This document shows positions 36,631 through 46,896 of a stretch of 64,000 bases of DNA, piece after piece (positions within the stretch are counted from its first letter, which is position 1; each line of letters starts with the position of its first letter). The stretch is from Mycobacterium gordonae (GTDB lineage: Bacteria; Actinomycetota; Actinomycetes; Mycobacteriales; Mycobacteriaceae), in NCBI RefSeq assembly GCF_017086405.1, contig NZ_CP070973.1, positions 620,001 through 684,000 on the forward strand, read 5' to 3'. The notes beneath the pieces are model-generated. The model did no database searches, was not told where the DNA came from, and saw only the letters and a program-made list of their open reading frames with translations. Both the position numbers and the translations under genes were made by a program.

Positions 36631-38020
36631 AGGCCAGACCGGTGCGGCCGGCCGCGGTTGCGCCACGTGGCCGGCGCACGTAGATCGCCCAGGTCAGCAC
36701 CGAGGCGGCGACGTAGTAGCCCACGAAGGCCCAGAACGCCGACGTGGCGGTGCCGCTGCTCGAATATGCCTGGCGCAGAGCAAGATTCACCCCGACACCA
36801 CCGAGCGCGCCGATCGCCCCGGCAAATCCGATGAGGGCGCCGGACATCGAACGCGACCACTGCCGCCGTTCGCTCTCACTCAACGGCAACGAGTGGCTAC
36901 CGGCTTCGAAGATCGACGGAATCATCTTGTAGACAGAGCCGTTGCCGATCCCGGACAGGATGAACAGCGCCACGAAGCCCACGATGTAGCCGATCATCGT
37001 CGAGGTGGGCGCCGGACCGGTGTGGTGGTCGGTGAACGTGCTGACGCTGACCAGGATTCCGGCCGCGAGCAACATCGCGCTGAACGCGCCCAGGGTGACT
37101 CGGCCGCCGCCGGCGCGGTCGGCCAGCCGGCCCCCATACACCCGCGACAGCGAACCCAACAGTGGCCCCAGAAAGGCGATCTGAGCGGCGTGCAGGGCGG
37201 CCTGAGCGGTGCTCTGGCCGCCGGCGATGAAGTTGATCTGCAGCACCTGGCCGAACGCGAAGGAGAATCCGATGAACGAACCGAAGGTGCCGATGTAGAG
37301 CATCGAGATCACCCAGGTGTGCGGCTCGGCCAACACCTTGCGCATAGTATCCATCTCGATGCGGTACTGCTTGAGGTTGTCCATGTACAGTGCCGCACCG
37401 ATGCCGGCCACGGCCAGCAGCACCAGGTACACCGCGCAGACCCAGTACGGCTGGCGGTCGCCGACGGTGGCGATGACCAGCAGGCCGACCAGCTGGATCA
37501 TCGGCACGCCGAGGTTGCCGCCCCCGGCGTTCAATGCCAGCGCCCAGCCCTTGAGCCGTTGCGGATAGAAGGCGTTGATGTTCGTCATGGACGATGCGAA
37601 GTTGCCGCCACCGAGGCCGGCGAGCGCGGCGCACGCCAGATACGGCCACCACGGCAAGCCCGGATTGGCCAGCAGCACAATCGATCCGACGGTCGGGATG
37701 AGCAGTACCAGCGCCGAGAATACGGTCCAGTTGCGGCCGCCGAACTTCGCGGTGGCGAAGGTGTAGGGAAATCGCAGGCAGCCGCCGACCAACGTCGCCG
37801 TGGCGCCCAGCAGGAACTTGTCGCCGGCGGAGAATCCGTATACCGATGTCGGCATGAACAGCACCATCACCGACCAGATCGACCAGACGGAGAATCCCAC
37901 GTGTTCGGCGGCCACCGACCAAATCAGGTTACGCCGGGCGACGTCCTTGTTCCCCGCCTCCCACGCGGCGACATCTTCGGGATCCCAGTCGGAGATAACG
38001 TGCGAACGGCGGCGGAACAT
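36623..38020 (-). CDS. narK3: Nitrate/nitrite transporter NarK3
   Basis: A 465-aa MFS transporter with 12 hydrophobic segments, close to Rv0261c. The N-terminus is FRRRSHVISDWDPEDVAAW, and the nitrate signatures are AGLGGGNFASSMTNINAFYP and NAGGGNLGVPMIQLVG. ATG 38020 has AGGGG 6-7 bases upstream and is preferred over ATG 38038. It shares length and most motifs with the first copy at 33186-34583, so the pair arose by duplication. It likely moves nitrate in or nitrite out. Confidence 0.94.
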   Translation of the reverse strand: MFRRRSHVISDWDPEDVAAWEAGNKDVARRNLIWSVAAEHVGFSVWSIWSVMVLFMPTSVYGFSAGDKFLLGATATLVGGCLRFPYTFATAKFGGRNWTVFSALVLLIPTVGSIVLLANPGLPWWPYLACAALAGLGGGNFASSMTNINAFYPQRLKGWALALNAGGGNLGVPMIQLVGLLVIATVGDRQPYWVCAVYLVLLAVAGIGAALYMDNLKQYRIEMDTMRKVLAEPHTWVISMLYIGTFGSFIGFSFAFGQVLQINFIAGGQSTAQAALHAAQIAFLGPLLGSLSRVYGGRLADRAGGGRVTLGAFSAMLLAAGILVSVSTFTDHHTGPAPTSTMIGYIVGFVALFILSGIGNGSVYKMIPSIFEAGSHSLPLSESERRQWSRSMSGALIGFAGAIGALGGVGVNLALRQAYSSSGTATSAFWAFVGYYVAASVLTWAIYVRRPRGATAAGRTGLAYG

Positions 38021-38143
38021 GAAGACCCCTAACGTCATCGACCTTGCCGCTGACGCTAGAAATCCTTTGTTGCCCGGGCGATTCCGCCAGCGAACCCAGC
38101 GTGTGAATTTCCGATCACCCCACCACCACCCGCGGTGTGAGGC

Positions 38144-38701
<558 letters not shown>

Positions 38702-39580
38702 TCACCGGGGCAGCCGCGGACGGGCCCAATGCAGGCGCACATGCTGACCGGGGCGCACCTGGGCGGCCTTGTCGATGTCCTCGTCGATCACCACGCCGAT
38801 CACCGGGTAGCCGCCGGTCACCGGGTGGTCGGGTCCCAGAATCACCGGTAGCCCGTTGGGGGGCACCTGGATCGCGCCGCGGGTGGCGCCCTCGCTCGGC
38901 AGCTGCCGGTCCGGGTCGAGGTGCCGCAGGGGGCGCCCGACCAGGCGCATTCCCACCCGATCGCTGCGGTCGGAGGCCACCCAGTCGGTGTGGACCAGGA
39001 TGTCAGGGTCGACGAACCAGTCGTCGCGCGGGCCGGGGATCGCCAGTAGCTCGACCGCTTCGGTGGTGATCGCGGCCACCGGGGCCTGGTCCAGTTCGGG
39101 GTAGTCGTCGGTGTGGTCGCCGACCGGCAGCACGTCGCCGGCCTGCAGCGGCAACGGGCCGATCGCCGACATCACGTCATAGCTGCGCGAGCCCAGCACC
39201 GGTGTCACGCAGATGCCGCCTCGCACCGCCAGATACGTCCGCAGCCCGGCCCGCGGGGTGCCCAGCGATATCACCTGGCCGTCTCGAACATGGTGAATGC
39301 TGTTGGTGCCGAACATGATTCCGTTGACGGTCGGATCGGTGTCGGCGCCCGTGATCGCGATGTCCAGGTCACCGCCACGGACCCGGGCGGTCAAGCCACC
39401 GAACGTCACCTCCACGGTGGCCCGGTCGTCGGGGTTGGCGACCAGCCGGTTGGCCAGCGTGTGCGAGCGGCGGTCGGCCGCGCCGGAGGGGCCGACGCCG
39501 AGGTGGGCCAGCCCCGTGCGGCCGAGGTCCTGGACGATCGCCAGCGGGCCGGTGCGCAGGATTTCCAGAGTGGTGGTCAC
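38702..39580 (-). CDS. pxpC: 5-oxoprolinase subunit PxpC (biotin-dependent carboxyltransferase family)
   Basis: A 292-aa protein matching Rv0263c. Typical segments are [38 protein letters not shown] and [13 protein letters not shown]. With PxpA and PxpB it forms ATP-dependent 5-oxoprolinase, which opens pyroglutamate to glutamate. GTG 39580 has AGGAG 7 bases upstream and follows pxpB by 10 bases; the ORF could extend upstream but would overlap pxpB. No pxpA gene is in the window. Confidence 0.92.
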   Translation of the reverse strand: MTTTLEILRTGPLAIVQDLGRTGLAHLGVGPSGAADRRSHTLANRLVANPDDRATVEVTFGGLTARVRGGDLDIAITGADTDPTVNGIMFGTNSIHHVRDGQVISLGTPRAGLRTYLAVRGGICVTPVLGSRSYDVMSAIGPLPLQAGDVLPVGDHTDDYPELDQAPVAAITTEAVELLAIPGPRDDWFVDPDILVHTDWVASDRSDRVGMRLVGRPLRHLDPDRQLPSEGATRGAIQVPPNGLPVILGPDHPVTGGYPVIGVVIDEDIDKAAQVRPGQHVRLHWARPRLPR

Positions 39581-39590
39581 GACAAGTCTC

Positions 39591-40259
39591 CTAACCAGCC
39601 CTGAACCGGACCCACCGGCCCTGTGTGAGCAGCGCCGGTTCTGGGCGGTCGATGTCCCACAACACCGCGTCGGTGTGGCCGATGATCTGCCAGCCGCCCG
39701 GTGACCGCCGTGGATAGACCGCGCTGAACTCGCCGGCCAGGCCCACCGCCCCGGCCGGCACCGAGGTTCGCGGTTCGGACCGCCGCGGCACCCGCAGCCG
39801 CTCGTCACCGCCGATCAGGTAGGCGAAGCCCGGCGCGAACCCGCCGAAGCCCACCCGCCACCGGGTGCCGGTGTGCGCGCTGATGACCTGCGCGGGGCTC
39901 AATCCGGTGTGGCTGGCGACGTGGGGCAGGTCGGGGCCGTCATAGACGACGTCGATCACGATGTCGTCGGCAGGATCGCCGGCGGCGGGATTCCACGCCT
40001 CGGCGGCCACCCGCAACCTTCTGATGCGTTGCCGGATGACGCCCTGAAAGCGCGGCCCGTCGAGTTTCACCAGGACGGTGGCCGAGGCCGGGACGATGTC
40101 CACGACACCCGGTAACCGCGCCGCGCGCAACGCCTCCGTCCACGCCAGCACCTCGGCGGTGTTGACACACTGCAGGATCAGCGCCTGGTCGCCGTAGTCG
40201 ACCACGGTGATTGCCACGTCGGGGCCCCTCGCGAAATCAGTGATCTCCGTCACACTCAT
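39591..40259 (-). CDS. pxpB: 5-oxoprolinase subunit PxpB (allophanate hydrolase subunit 1 family)
   Basis: A 222-aa protein matching Rv0264c. The C-terminal cyclophilin-like domain has the family motif [15 protein letters not shown], then [19 protein letters not shown] and [11 protein letters not shown]. It is part of the ATP-dependent 5-oxoprolinase with PxpC. It starts with ATG 40259 ([15 protein letters not shown]). It is upstream gene of the pxpB-pxpC pair. Confidence 0.93.
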   Translation of the reverse strand: MSVTEITDFARGPDVAITVVDYGDQALILQCVNTAEVLAWTEALRAARLPGVVDIVPASATVLVKLDGPRFQGVIRQRIRRLRVAAEAWNPAAGDPADDIVIDVVYDGPDLPHVASHTGLSPAQVISAHTGTRWRVGFGGFAPGFAYLIGGDERLRVPRRSEPRTSVPAGAVGLAGEFSAVYPRRSPGGWQIIGHTDAVLWDIDRPEPALLTQGRWVRFRAG

Positions 40260-40344
40260 GATGCGACGGTAGCTCCCGACCGAAGCCGTGTGCGAGCGAT
40301 TTCGAGCACTGCCAGAGCTGCCTTAGCAAACGCTCAGAGCACCG

Positions 40345-41334
40345 TCAGCCCAGCACTTTGGCCAGCTGCGGGGGCAGCTGGTCGGCGACCACGGGATAAC
40401 TCAGCGGGGAGGCGAAGGCGATGGCGCCGGCGAGGTCTTTCGAGGTGAAAATGTGGCGCTTGCGTTCGGTCGCCTGCGACGCCGCCACCTCGGGGTCGGC
40501 GAGCAGGGCCTGTTCCTCCTCGGGGCTCTCCGTCGACCAGATCACCACATCGGCGGAGTCCAGCACATCTTTGATGTGGTCGCGAGGGATCACCGCACGG
40601 TGGTCGCTGGCGTAAGGCTTGATGCTGTCTGCCACGACCAGCCCCATCTGGTTGAGAAAGTCGGTGCGCCAACCGGCAACGGTCGCCACGATCGTGCCCT
40701 GCCAGAGGCGGCCCTGCATGAGGAGGGCCCTCCTGCCTTTCCAAGACGGATTCTTCTGCCCGACGTCGGTGAACTTGCTGTCGACGGCGTTGACCAACGA
40801 TTTCATTTGGTCGGCTTGGAACACGGCTTGGCCGATCGCGGCGGCCTGGTCCTTCCACGGCTCGAAGAACGCGTCGCCGTCGGACTGCGCGATGGTGGGC
40901 GCGATCGCGGACAGCTTCTGATAGGTGTCGGCGTCCAGTCCGGCGTTGGTCGCCACGATCAGGTCGGGCTTGAGGCCGGCAATCTGATCGACCTGTATCC
41001 CGTTGTCAAGGTTCAGCAGAACCGGTTGTGCCGCACCGAGTTTCGGTTGCGCCCAGGGCCACACCCCGAACGGCTGGTCGCCGAACCAATTGGTCACGGC
41101 GATGGGCACCACCCCGACAGCCAACAGGTCGTCCTGTTCGGTGTAGCCGGCGCTCACCACCCGTTTGGGCGGTTCCTTGACGACCGTCTGGCCGAACAGA
41201 TGGGTGACGGTCACCGACCCGCCGCCGGCCGTGCCGGGCGCGGGCTTGGGGTCAGAGCATGCGGCAAGCAGCCCGGCTACCCCGGTCACCCCGGCGGCCT
41301 GCAAAAACCCCCGCCGACTCCATCCCTGGTGCAC
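40345..41334 (-). CDS. fecB2: Iron-siderophore ABC transporter substrate-binding lipoprotein (FecB2-like)
   Basis: A 329-aa protein matching Rv0265c. The N-terminus has a twin-arginine motif (WSRRGFLQAAG) and a lipobox (LLAAC, Cys 26), so it is probably Tat-exported and lipidated. The mature part is a two-lobed Fe3+-siderophore binding fold (for example PKRVVSAGYTEQDDLLAVG and GLKPDLIVATNAG). GTG 41334 is chosen because it places the Tat motif correctly; the frame opens earlier. No permease or ATPase gene is adjacent. Confidence 0.9.
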   Translation of the reverse strand: MHQGWSRRGFLQAAGVTGVAGLLAACSDPKPAPGTAGGGSVTVTHLFGQTVVKEPPKRVVSAGYTEQDDLLAVGVVPIAVTNWFGDQPFGVWPWAQPKLGAAQPVLLNLDNGIQVDQIAGLKPDLIVATNAGLDADTYQKLSAIAPTIAQSDGDAFFEPWKDQAAAIGQAVFQADQMKSLVNAVDSKFTDVGQKNPSWKGRRALLMQGRLWQGTIVATVAGWRTDFLNQMGLVVADSIKPYASDHRAVIPRDHIKDVLDSADVVIWSTESPEEEQALLADPEVAASQATERKRHIFTSKDLAGAIAFASPLSYPVVADQLPPQLAKVLG

Positions 41335-41366
41335 AGCGTGAGAGTATCGCGTGTCTCGACGGACCG

Positions 41367-42602
41367 TCAGTTGCGTGGCCGGGGCTTCGGTGTGTAGCCC
41401 ACCCAAGGAGAGTAGTCGGCGATCAACTCCTCCTGCGGCGGGCGCCGGTCGGCGGGCACGTGCTGCAGGTTGATCCGGATTCGGTACCAGATCGAACTGG
41501 GGCCGCGCATGCCGTCGACCAGTACGTCGACCGGCTGCAGGAGTGCGGCCGCGGCGGGATGACGCTCCCGCCAGGTGGCTAGCGCGGCCATCGCCTCATC
41601 CCTGGTCTTGGTGCGGGCCACCTCGATCAGCGGCATCGTGGACTGGCGCCGGCCGTCGGCGGACTTCTTGGCGCCGCGTGGCGCCCGCTCGGGGGGCCCC
41701 AGTTCGTCGGCCAATCCCAGCAGTGGGTCGAGACTGCCGCTCACGTCGTCCATGCCGGCCCACGGGTCACCCAGCTCGGCGAACCGGTCGGGAACCGTCG
41801 AAATGGTGAACTCCTCCGGACGGCACCGGGGAACCTCGTCCCAGCGCAGGGGTGTGGACACCCTGGCGTCGGGGGTCGCGCGCACCGAGTACGCCGACGC
41901 GACGGTGCGGTCCTTGGCGTTCTGGTTGAAGTCGACGAAGACGCCCTCCCGTTCTTCCTTCCACCATCGGCTGGTCGCCAGGTCGGGGACGCGCCGTTCG
42001 ACCTCGCGCGCGACGGTCTGGGCGGCCAGGCGCACCTTGGCGAACGGCCAGCGCGGGGCGATCCGCGCATAGACGTGGAAGCCTCGCGATCCCGACGTCT
42101 TCGGCCACGCGGTCAGGCCGTGGTCCTCGAGCACCTCGCGGGCCACCAACGCGACGTCGATGATGCGCTGCCAGTCGACCCCGGGCATCGGGTCCAGATC
42201 GACCCGCAGCTCGTCCGGGTGCTCGAGATCGTCGGCACGCACCGGATGCGGATTCAGATCGACACAGCCCGTGTTGATCACCCAGGCCAGCCCGCCGGCG
42301 TCATGGATGACGGCCTCATCGGCTGACGTGCCGGACGCGTAGCGCAACGTGGCGACGTCGACCCAGTCCGGCCGGTTGGCCGGCGCGCGTTTCTGGAACA
42401 CCGCCTCTTCGGTGATGCCCTTGACGAAGCGCTTGAGGATCATCGGCCGCTCGGCCACACCGCGCAACGCCCCGCCGGACACCGACAGGTAGTAGCGGAT
42501 CAGATCGAGCTTGGTCACCCCCAGGTCGGGAAAAACGACCTTGCCGGGATGGGTGACGGTGACCTCGCGTCCCGTCACGTCCAGCGACACGGGTTTGGTC
42601 AT
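41367..42602 (-). CDS. LigD-polymerase-domain protein (Rv0269c/PolD2-like)
   Basis: A 411-aa archaeo-eukaryotic primase/polymerase-fold protein without ligase or nuclease domains. It begins with the usual HPGKVVFPDLGVTKLDLIRYY. The catalytic acids are in LRVDLDPMPG (DxD). The nucleotide-binding segment is KTSGSRGFHVYARI. It should carry out short-patch DNA synthesis or ribonucleotide incorporation in repair. It corresponds to Rv0269c (PolD2 of M. smegmatis). In M. tuberculosis oplA, narU and Rv0268c lie between it and fecB2; here the two genes are 33 bases apart. Confidence 0.92.
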   Translation of the reverse strand: MTKPVSLDVTGREVTVTHPGKVVFPDLGVTKLDLIRYYLSVSGGALRGVAERPMILKRFVKGITEEAVFQKRAPANRPDWVDVATLRYASGTSADEAVIHDAGGLAWVINTGCVDLNPHPVRADDLEHPDELRVDLDPMPGVDWQRIIDVALVAREVLEDHGLTAWPKTSGSRGFHVYARIAPRWPFAKVRLAAQTVAREVERRVPDLATSRWWKEEREGVFVDFNQNAKDRTVASAYSVRATPDARVSTPLRWDEVPRCRPEEFTISTVPDRFAELGDPWAGMDDVSGSLDPLLGLADELGPPERAPRGAKKSADGRRQSTMPLIEVARTKTRDEAMAALATWRERHPAAAALLQPVDVLVDGMRGPSSIWYRIRINLQHVPADRRPPQEELIADYSPWVGYTPKPRPRN

Positions 42603-42671
42603 AGAACTCGATGGTAATTCGGGGGAAACCTACCGATCGCTCTGCGACCTCCGTCACATATGGTGAGGAAC

Positions 42672-44471
42672 ATGCCTAACCTCAGCGACCTGCCCGGGCA
42701 GATCCCTGCCAAGATCCAGCAGTACGTCGAACGCGGCGCAGCCGAACTGCACTACGTGCGCAAGATCTTCGAAGCGGGCGCATTCAAGATCGAGTCGCCC
42801 CTCAAGACCGCGGCCATGGCCGCCGATATCGCCAAGTGGGGCGAATTCGGCATGTTGCCGTCGCTGAACGCCCGCCGCCATCCCGACGCTCGGGCCGTCA
42901 TCGACGAAGAGGGCGCGATCACCTATCGGGAGCTCGACGAGGCCGCGCATGCGGTGGCCAACGGCCTGATCGAGATGGGCGTCAAGGGCGGGGACGGGGT
43001 GGCCATTCTGGCGCGCAACACCCGGTGGTTCGTCATCGCCAACTACGGCGCCGCGCGGGCCGGCGCACGCATCATCTTGCTCAACAGCGAATTCTCTGGA
43101 CCGCAGGTCAAAGAGGTCTCCGAGCGCGAAGGCGCCAAGGTGATCATCTACGACGACGAGTACACCAAGACGGTCAGCAAGGCCGAGCCCGAACTGGGCA
43201 AACTACGGGCGCTGGGCACCAACCCGGACAGTGACGAGGAGTCGGGCAGCAAGGACGAGACCCTGGCCGACCTGATCAAGCGCAGCAGCAAAGAGCCCGC
43301 GCCCAAGGCCAGCAAGCACGCCTCCATCATCATCCTGACCAGCGGCACCACCGGAACCCCCAAAGGCGCCAACCGCAGCACCCCGCCGACGCTGGCGCCG
43401 GTCGGCGGCATCCTGTCGCACGTGCCCTTCAAGGCCAACGAGATCACCTCGCTGCCCGCGCCGATGTTCCACGCGCTGGGCTACCTGCACGCCACCATCG
43501 CCATGTTCCTCGGCTCGACGCTGGTGCTGCGCCGCAAGTTCAAGCCGCCGCTGGTGCTCGAGGACCTGGAGAAGCACAAGGCGACCGCCATGGTGGTGGT
43601 GCCGGTGATGCTGTCGCGTCTGCTCGACGCGATCGAGAAGATGGACAAGAAGCCCGACCTGTCGCACCTGAAGATCATCTTCGTGTCCGGCTCGCAACTG
43701 GGCGCCGAGTTGGCGCAGCGCGCCCTCAATGACTTCGGGCCGGTCATCTACAACATGTACGGCTCCACCGAGATCGCCTTCGCCACCATCGCCGGACCCA
43801 AGGACCTGAAGAAGAACCCGGCGACGGTCGGGCCGGTGGTCAAGGGCGTCAAGGTCAAGATCCTCGACGACAACGGCCAGGAGAAGCCGCAGGGCGAGGT
43901 CGGGCGGATCTTCGTGGGCAACGCCTTCCCCTTCGAGGGCTACACCGGCGGCGGTCACAAGCAGATCATCGACGGCCTGATGTCCTCGGGCGACGTCGGC
44001 TACTTCGACGAGCACGGCCTGCTCTACGTCAGCGGCCGCGACGACGAGATGATCGTTTCCGGCGGCGAGAACGTGTTCCCGGCCGAGGTCGAGGACTGCC
44101 TCAGCGGGCATCCCGAGGTGGTGGAGGCCACCGCTATCGGCGTCGAGGACAAGGACTGGGGTCACCGGTTGCGTGCCTTCGTGGTCAAGAAGGACGGCTC
44201 CGACGTCGACGAGGAGACGCTGAAGAAGCACGTCAAAGAGGAGTTGGCCCGCTACAAGGTGCCGCGCGAGGTCATCTTCCTCGACGAGTTGCCGCGCAAC
44301 CCCACCGGCAAGATTCTCAAGCGCGAACTGCGCGAGTTGGACGTCGAGGACAAGGATCAGGCGAAGGACAAGGCCAAGGACCTCGCGAAGGACGCCGAAA
44401 GCAAGGGCGGCGAGAAGTCCGAAAAGGCCGACGGAAAGGCCGAAAAGGCCGACGAAAAGGCCGACAAGTAG
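42672..44471 (+). CDS. fadD2: Fatty-acid-CoA ligase FadD2 with Lys/Asp/Glu-rich tail
   Basis: About 599 aa. It is an adenylate-forming enzyme with IILTSGTTGTPKGANRS (P-loop), YGSTEIAFA, SGDVGYFDEHGLLYVSGR, MIVSGGENVFPAEVE, and the C-terminal catalytic Lys in NPTGKILKREL. It activates fatty acids to acyl-AMP and then acyl-CoA. ATG 42672 (MPNLSDLPG) matches the Rv0270 N-terminus; GTGAGGA is just upstream. After the ligase fold, about 40 residues form a low-complexity charged tail of KAK/KAE/DKA type (from about residue 560), which makes it longer than M. tuberculosis FadD2 (560 aa). Confidence 0.94.
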   Translation: MPNLSDLPGQIPAKIQQYVERGAAELHYVRKIFEAGAFKIESPLKTAAMAADIAKWGEFGMLPSLNARRHPDARAVIDEEGAITYRELDEAAHAVANGLIEMGVKGGDGVAILARNTRWFVIANYGAARAGARIILLNSEFSGPQVKEVSEREGAKVIIYDDEYTKTVSKAEPELGKLRALGTNPDSDEESGSKDETLADLIKRSSKEPAPKASKHASIIILTSGTTGTPKGANRSTPPTLAPVGGILSHVPFKANEITSLPAPMFHALGYLHATIAMFLGSTLVLRRKFKPPLVLEDLEKHKATAMVVVPVMLSRLLDAIEKMDKKPDLSHLKIIFVSGSQLGAELAQRALNDFGPVIYNMYGSTEIAFATIAGPKDLKKNPATVGPVVKGVKVKILDDNGQEKPQGEVGRIFVGNAFPFEGYTGGGHKQIIDGLMSSGDVGYFDEHGLLYVSGRDDEMIVSGGENVFPAEVEDCLSGHPEVVEATAIGVEDKDWGHRLRAFVVKKDGSDVDEETLKKHVKEELARYKVPREVIFLDELPRNPTGKILKRELRELDVEDKDQAKDKAKDLAKDAESKGGEKSEKADGKAEKADEKADK

Positions 44472-44504
44472 GCCCGACGAAGCTCTGGCTCTGATAGTGC
44501 GCCT

Positions 44505-44534
44505 AGGGCGGAGATTCGGCATGAATCCCGCCCT
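44505..44534. terminator. Hairpin between fadD2 and fadE6
   Basis: AGGGCG (44505-44510) pairs with CGCCCT (44529-44534), with an inner GATTC/GAATC stem. It lies between convergent genes. There is no U-tract, as is common in mycobacteria. Confidence 0.6.
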
Positions 44535-44582
44535 GGCTGCACTGCGGAATCCGTAGTTTCACCCTCAATCGGTGGCGGCCAC

Positions 44583-46763
44583 TTACGGGTCGCGGGGAAG
44601 CCCCAGCAGCCGCTCGGCGATGATGTTGAGCTGCACCTCCGAGGTGCCGCCGTAGATGGTGGTGGCCCGGCTGGACAGCAGGAACTCGCCCCACTTGCCC
44701 TGCGGAGTCCCGGGGTCGCCGATCACGGCGTCAGTGCCGAATGACGACACCGCAAACTCCGCGTAGCCCTGGCCGGTGCGCATCGCCAGCAGCTTGGAGA
44801 TCGCGGCCGAAGGCATCGCGTCGCCGCCGGCCAGCGTCAGCAGCGTGGATCGCAGATTCAGCACCTTGGCGGCGTGACCCTCGGCGATCAACTGGCCGGC
44901 GCGGTGGCGGGCGACCTGGTCGAAATGGCCGTCCCGCACGAACTCGACGAACTGCGGCAGGCTGGCCAGGAAGTTCAGGTCGCTGCCGCCGATCGAAACC
45001 CGCTCTGCGGTAAGGGTATTGCGGCTGACCTCCCAGCCCCGGTTCACCTCGCCCAGCACGTACTCGTCCGGCACGAACACGTCGTCGATGTAGACGGTGT
45101 TGAAGAACTCCTGCCCGGTGAGCTCACGCAGCGGCTTGACCGTCACGCCCTCGCTCTTCATGTCGAGCAGGAAGTAGCTGATGCCCTGATGCTTCGGAGC
45201 GTTCGGGTCGGTTCTCGCCAGGAGTGCGCCCCACTGCGAGAACTGCGCCACCGTGGTCCAGATCTTCTGCCCGGTGATTCGCCAACCGCCGTCCACCTTG
45301 GTCGCCTTGGTGGACAGACCGGCCAGGTCGGATCCGGCTCCGGGTTCGGAAAACAGTTGGCACCAGACCATTTCGCCGAGGAACGTCGGCGGCAGGAAGC
45401 GCTGTTGCTGCTCCTCGGTGCCGAACGCGACGATGGACGGGATGATCCACGCCGCGATGCCAACCTGGGGTCGCTTGACCCGCCCGGCGGCGAACTCCTG
45501 GGCGATGATGACCTGCTCGACGGGGCTCGATGCCCGGCCCCACGGCTTGGGCAGGTAGGGGAGCACCAGACCGGCCTCGGCGATCGCGACGGTACGCTGG
45601 GCGCGATCCATCTCCTTGAACGCCGCCACCTCGGCCCGGATCTCGGCCCGCAGCTTCTCGGTGTCGGGATCCAGGTCGATGTCCACCGCGCGCATCCCGG
45701 TCGTGGTGGCCGTGCCCACCACCCGTTGCGGGTACTCCGAGGCGCGGCCGAAGCAGGCGGCCAGCATCAATGCCCGGCGGTAGTACACGTTGGTGTCGTG
45801 TTCCCAGGTGAAGCCGATCCCGCCGTGCACCTGGATGCAGTCCTGGGTGCACCGCTGGGCCGCAGCCGGCGCCAGCGTCGCCGCCACCGCGGCGGCGAAG
45901 GCGAAGTGGGTGTCCTCGCCTGTTTCATCTAAAGCGCGTGCGGCGTCCCACACCGCTGCGGTGGCCCGCTCGGTGTCGGCCATCATCTCGGCGCACTTGT
46001 GCTTGATGGCCTGGAACTGGCCGATCGGGCGGCCGAACTGTTCACGAATCTTGGCGTAGGACGACGCCGCGTCGGTCGCCCAGCGCGCCACACCCACCGC
46101 CTCGGCCGACAGCAGCGTGGTCATCAGCGCGTGGGCTCTGCTCATGCTCAGGTTGGCCAGCACCACGTCGTCGCCGACCTCGACGGCATTGGCGCAGATG
46201 TCGGCGATGGGCCGCAGCGGGTCGAGACTGCGCACCGGCGTGATCTCCAGCTGCTCGGCGCGCAGCACCACCCACTCTTCGCCGCTGTCGATGGCCACCG
46301 GCAGCACCAGGATGGCGGCTTGCGCGGCGGCGGGCACCGCCCGCACCTCGCCGCGGATCACCAGCACGTCGCCCTGCCGGGTGGCGGTCAGGCCCGAATC
46401 CAGCGCGTAGGCGCCGATGGCCGCCCCCGACGCCAGCTCCGCGAGCACCTTGGCGTCCGGGTCATGCGCGGCGATCAGCGCGCTCGCGATCGCCGACGGC
46501 ACGAACGGTCCGGGCACCGCGCCACGACCGAACTCCGCCAGCACGATGGCCAGCTCGAGGAGGCCGAAGCCCTGGCCGCCGACGGATTCGGCCAGGTGCA
46601 CGCCCTGCAGGCCCTGTTCGGCGGCGGCCTGCCAGTACGGCGGAGGGTTCTCCACCGGCGTCTCGAGCGCGGCGTGCAGCACCTCGGACGGTGCTACCCG
46701 CGTTACTAGGGACCGCACCGAGTCGGCCAGGTCTTGATGTTCGGGGGTGATCGCGATCGGCAT
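44583..46763 (-). CDS. fadE6: Acyl-CoA dehydrogenase FadE6 (two fused ACAD modules)
   Basis: About 726 aa, twice the usual length, as in Rv0271c. The N-terminal module has REQFGRPIGQFQAIKHKCAEM and the motif QVHGGIGFTWEHD. The C-terminal module has SEPGAGSDLAGLSTKATKVDGGW, GQKIWTT and TTIYGGTSEVQLNIIAERLLG. The C-terminal module looks catalytic by its complete flavin/substrate motifs. It acts in beta-oxidation of fatty or sterol-derived acyl-CoA. ATG 46763 has GGGAAGGCG upstream; the frame opens five codons earlier. Confidence 0.93.
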   Translation of the reverse strand: MPIAITPEHQDLADSVRSLVTRVAPSEVLHAALETPVENPPPYWQAAAEQGLQGVHLAESVGGQGFGLLELAIVLAEFGRGAVPGPFVPSAIASALIAAHDPDAKVLAELASGAAIGAYALDSGLTATRQGDVLVIRGEVRAVPAAAQAAILVLPVAIDSGEEWVVLRAEQLEITPVRSLDPLRPIADICANAVEVGDDVVLANLSMSRAHALMTTLLSAEAVGVARWATDAASSYAKIREQFGRPIGQFQAIKHKCAEMMADTERATAAVWDAARALDETGEDTHFAFAAAVAATLAPAAAQRCTQDCIQVHGGIGFTWEHDTNVYYRRALMLAACFGRASEYPQRVVGTATTTGMRAVDIDLDPDTEKLRAEIRAEVAAFKEMDRAQRTVAIAEAGLVLPYLPKPWGRASSPVEQVIIAQEFAAGRVKRPQVGIAAWIIPSIVAFGTEEQQQRFLPPTFLGEMVWCQLFSEPGAGSDLAGLSTKATKVDGGWRITGQKIWTTVAQFSQWGALLARTDPNAPKHQGISYFLLDMKSEGVTVKPLRELTGQEFFNTVYIDDVFVPDEYVLGEVNRGWEVSRNTLTAERVSIGGSDLNFLASLPQFVEFVRDGHFDQVARHRAGQLIAEGHAAKVLNLRSTLLTLAGGDAMPSAAISKLLAMRTGQGYAEFAVSSFGTDAVIGDPGTPQGKWGEFLLSSRATTIYGGTSEVQLNIIAERLLGLPRDP

Positions 46764-46896
46764 TGGTCGCCTTCCCATTGGGGCCGTTTCGCCTAAGCAC
46801 CATCCAAGCTAACAACTAACCGCATCACTCAATGCATCGTGGGCTTGATGCGATGTCGTCCCTGTCTTCTCAGCGCGCGCCCAGCTTACGTCGATG

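Noticed and set aside
36623..38020. C-terminal PGRS extension reading into the narK3 antisense
   Set aside because: Beyond about 36600 the sequence is fully explained by narK3 on the minus strand; the continuing frame is Arg-rich shadow.
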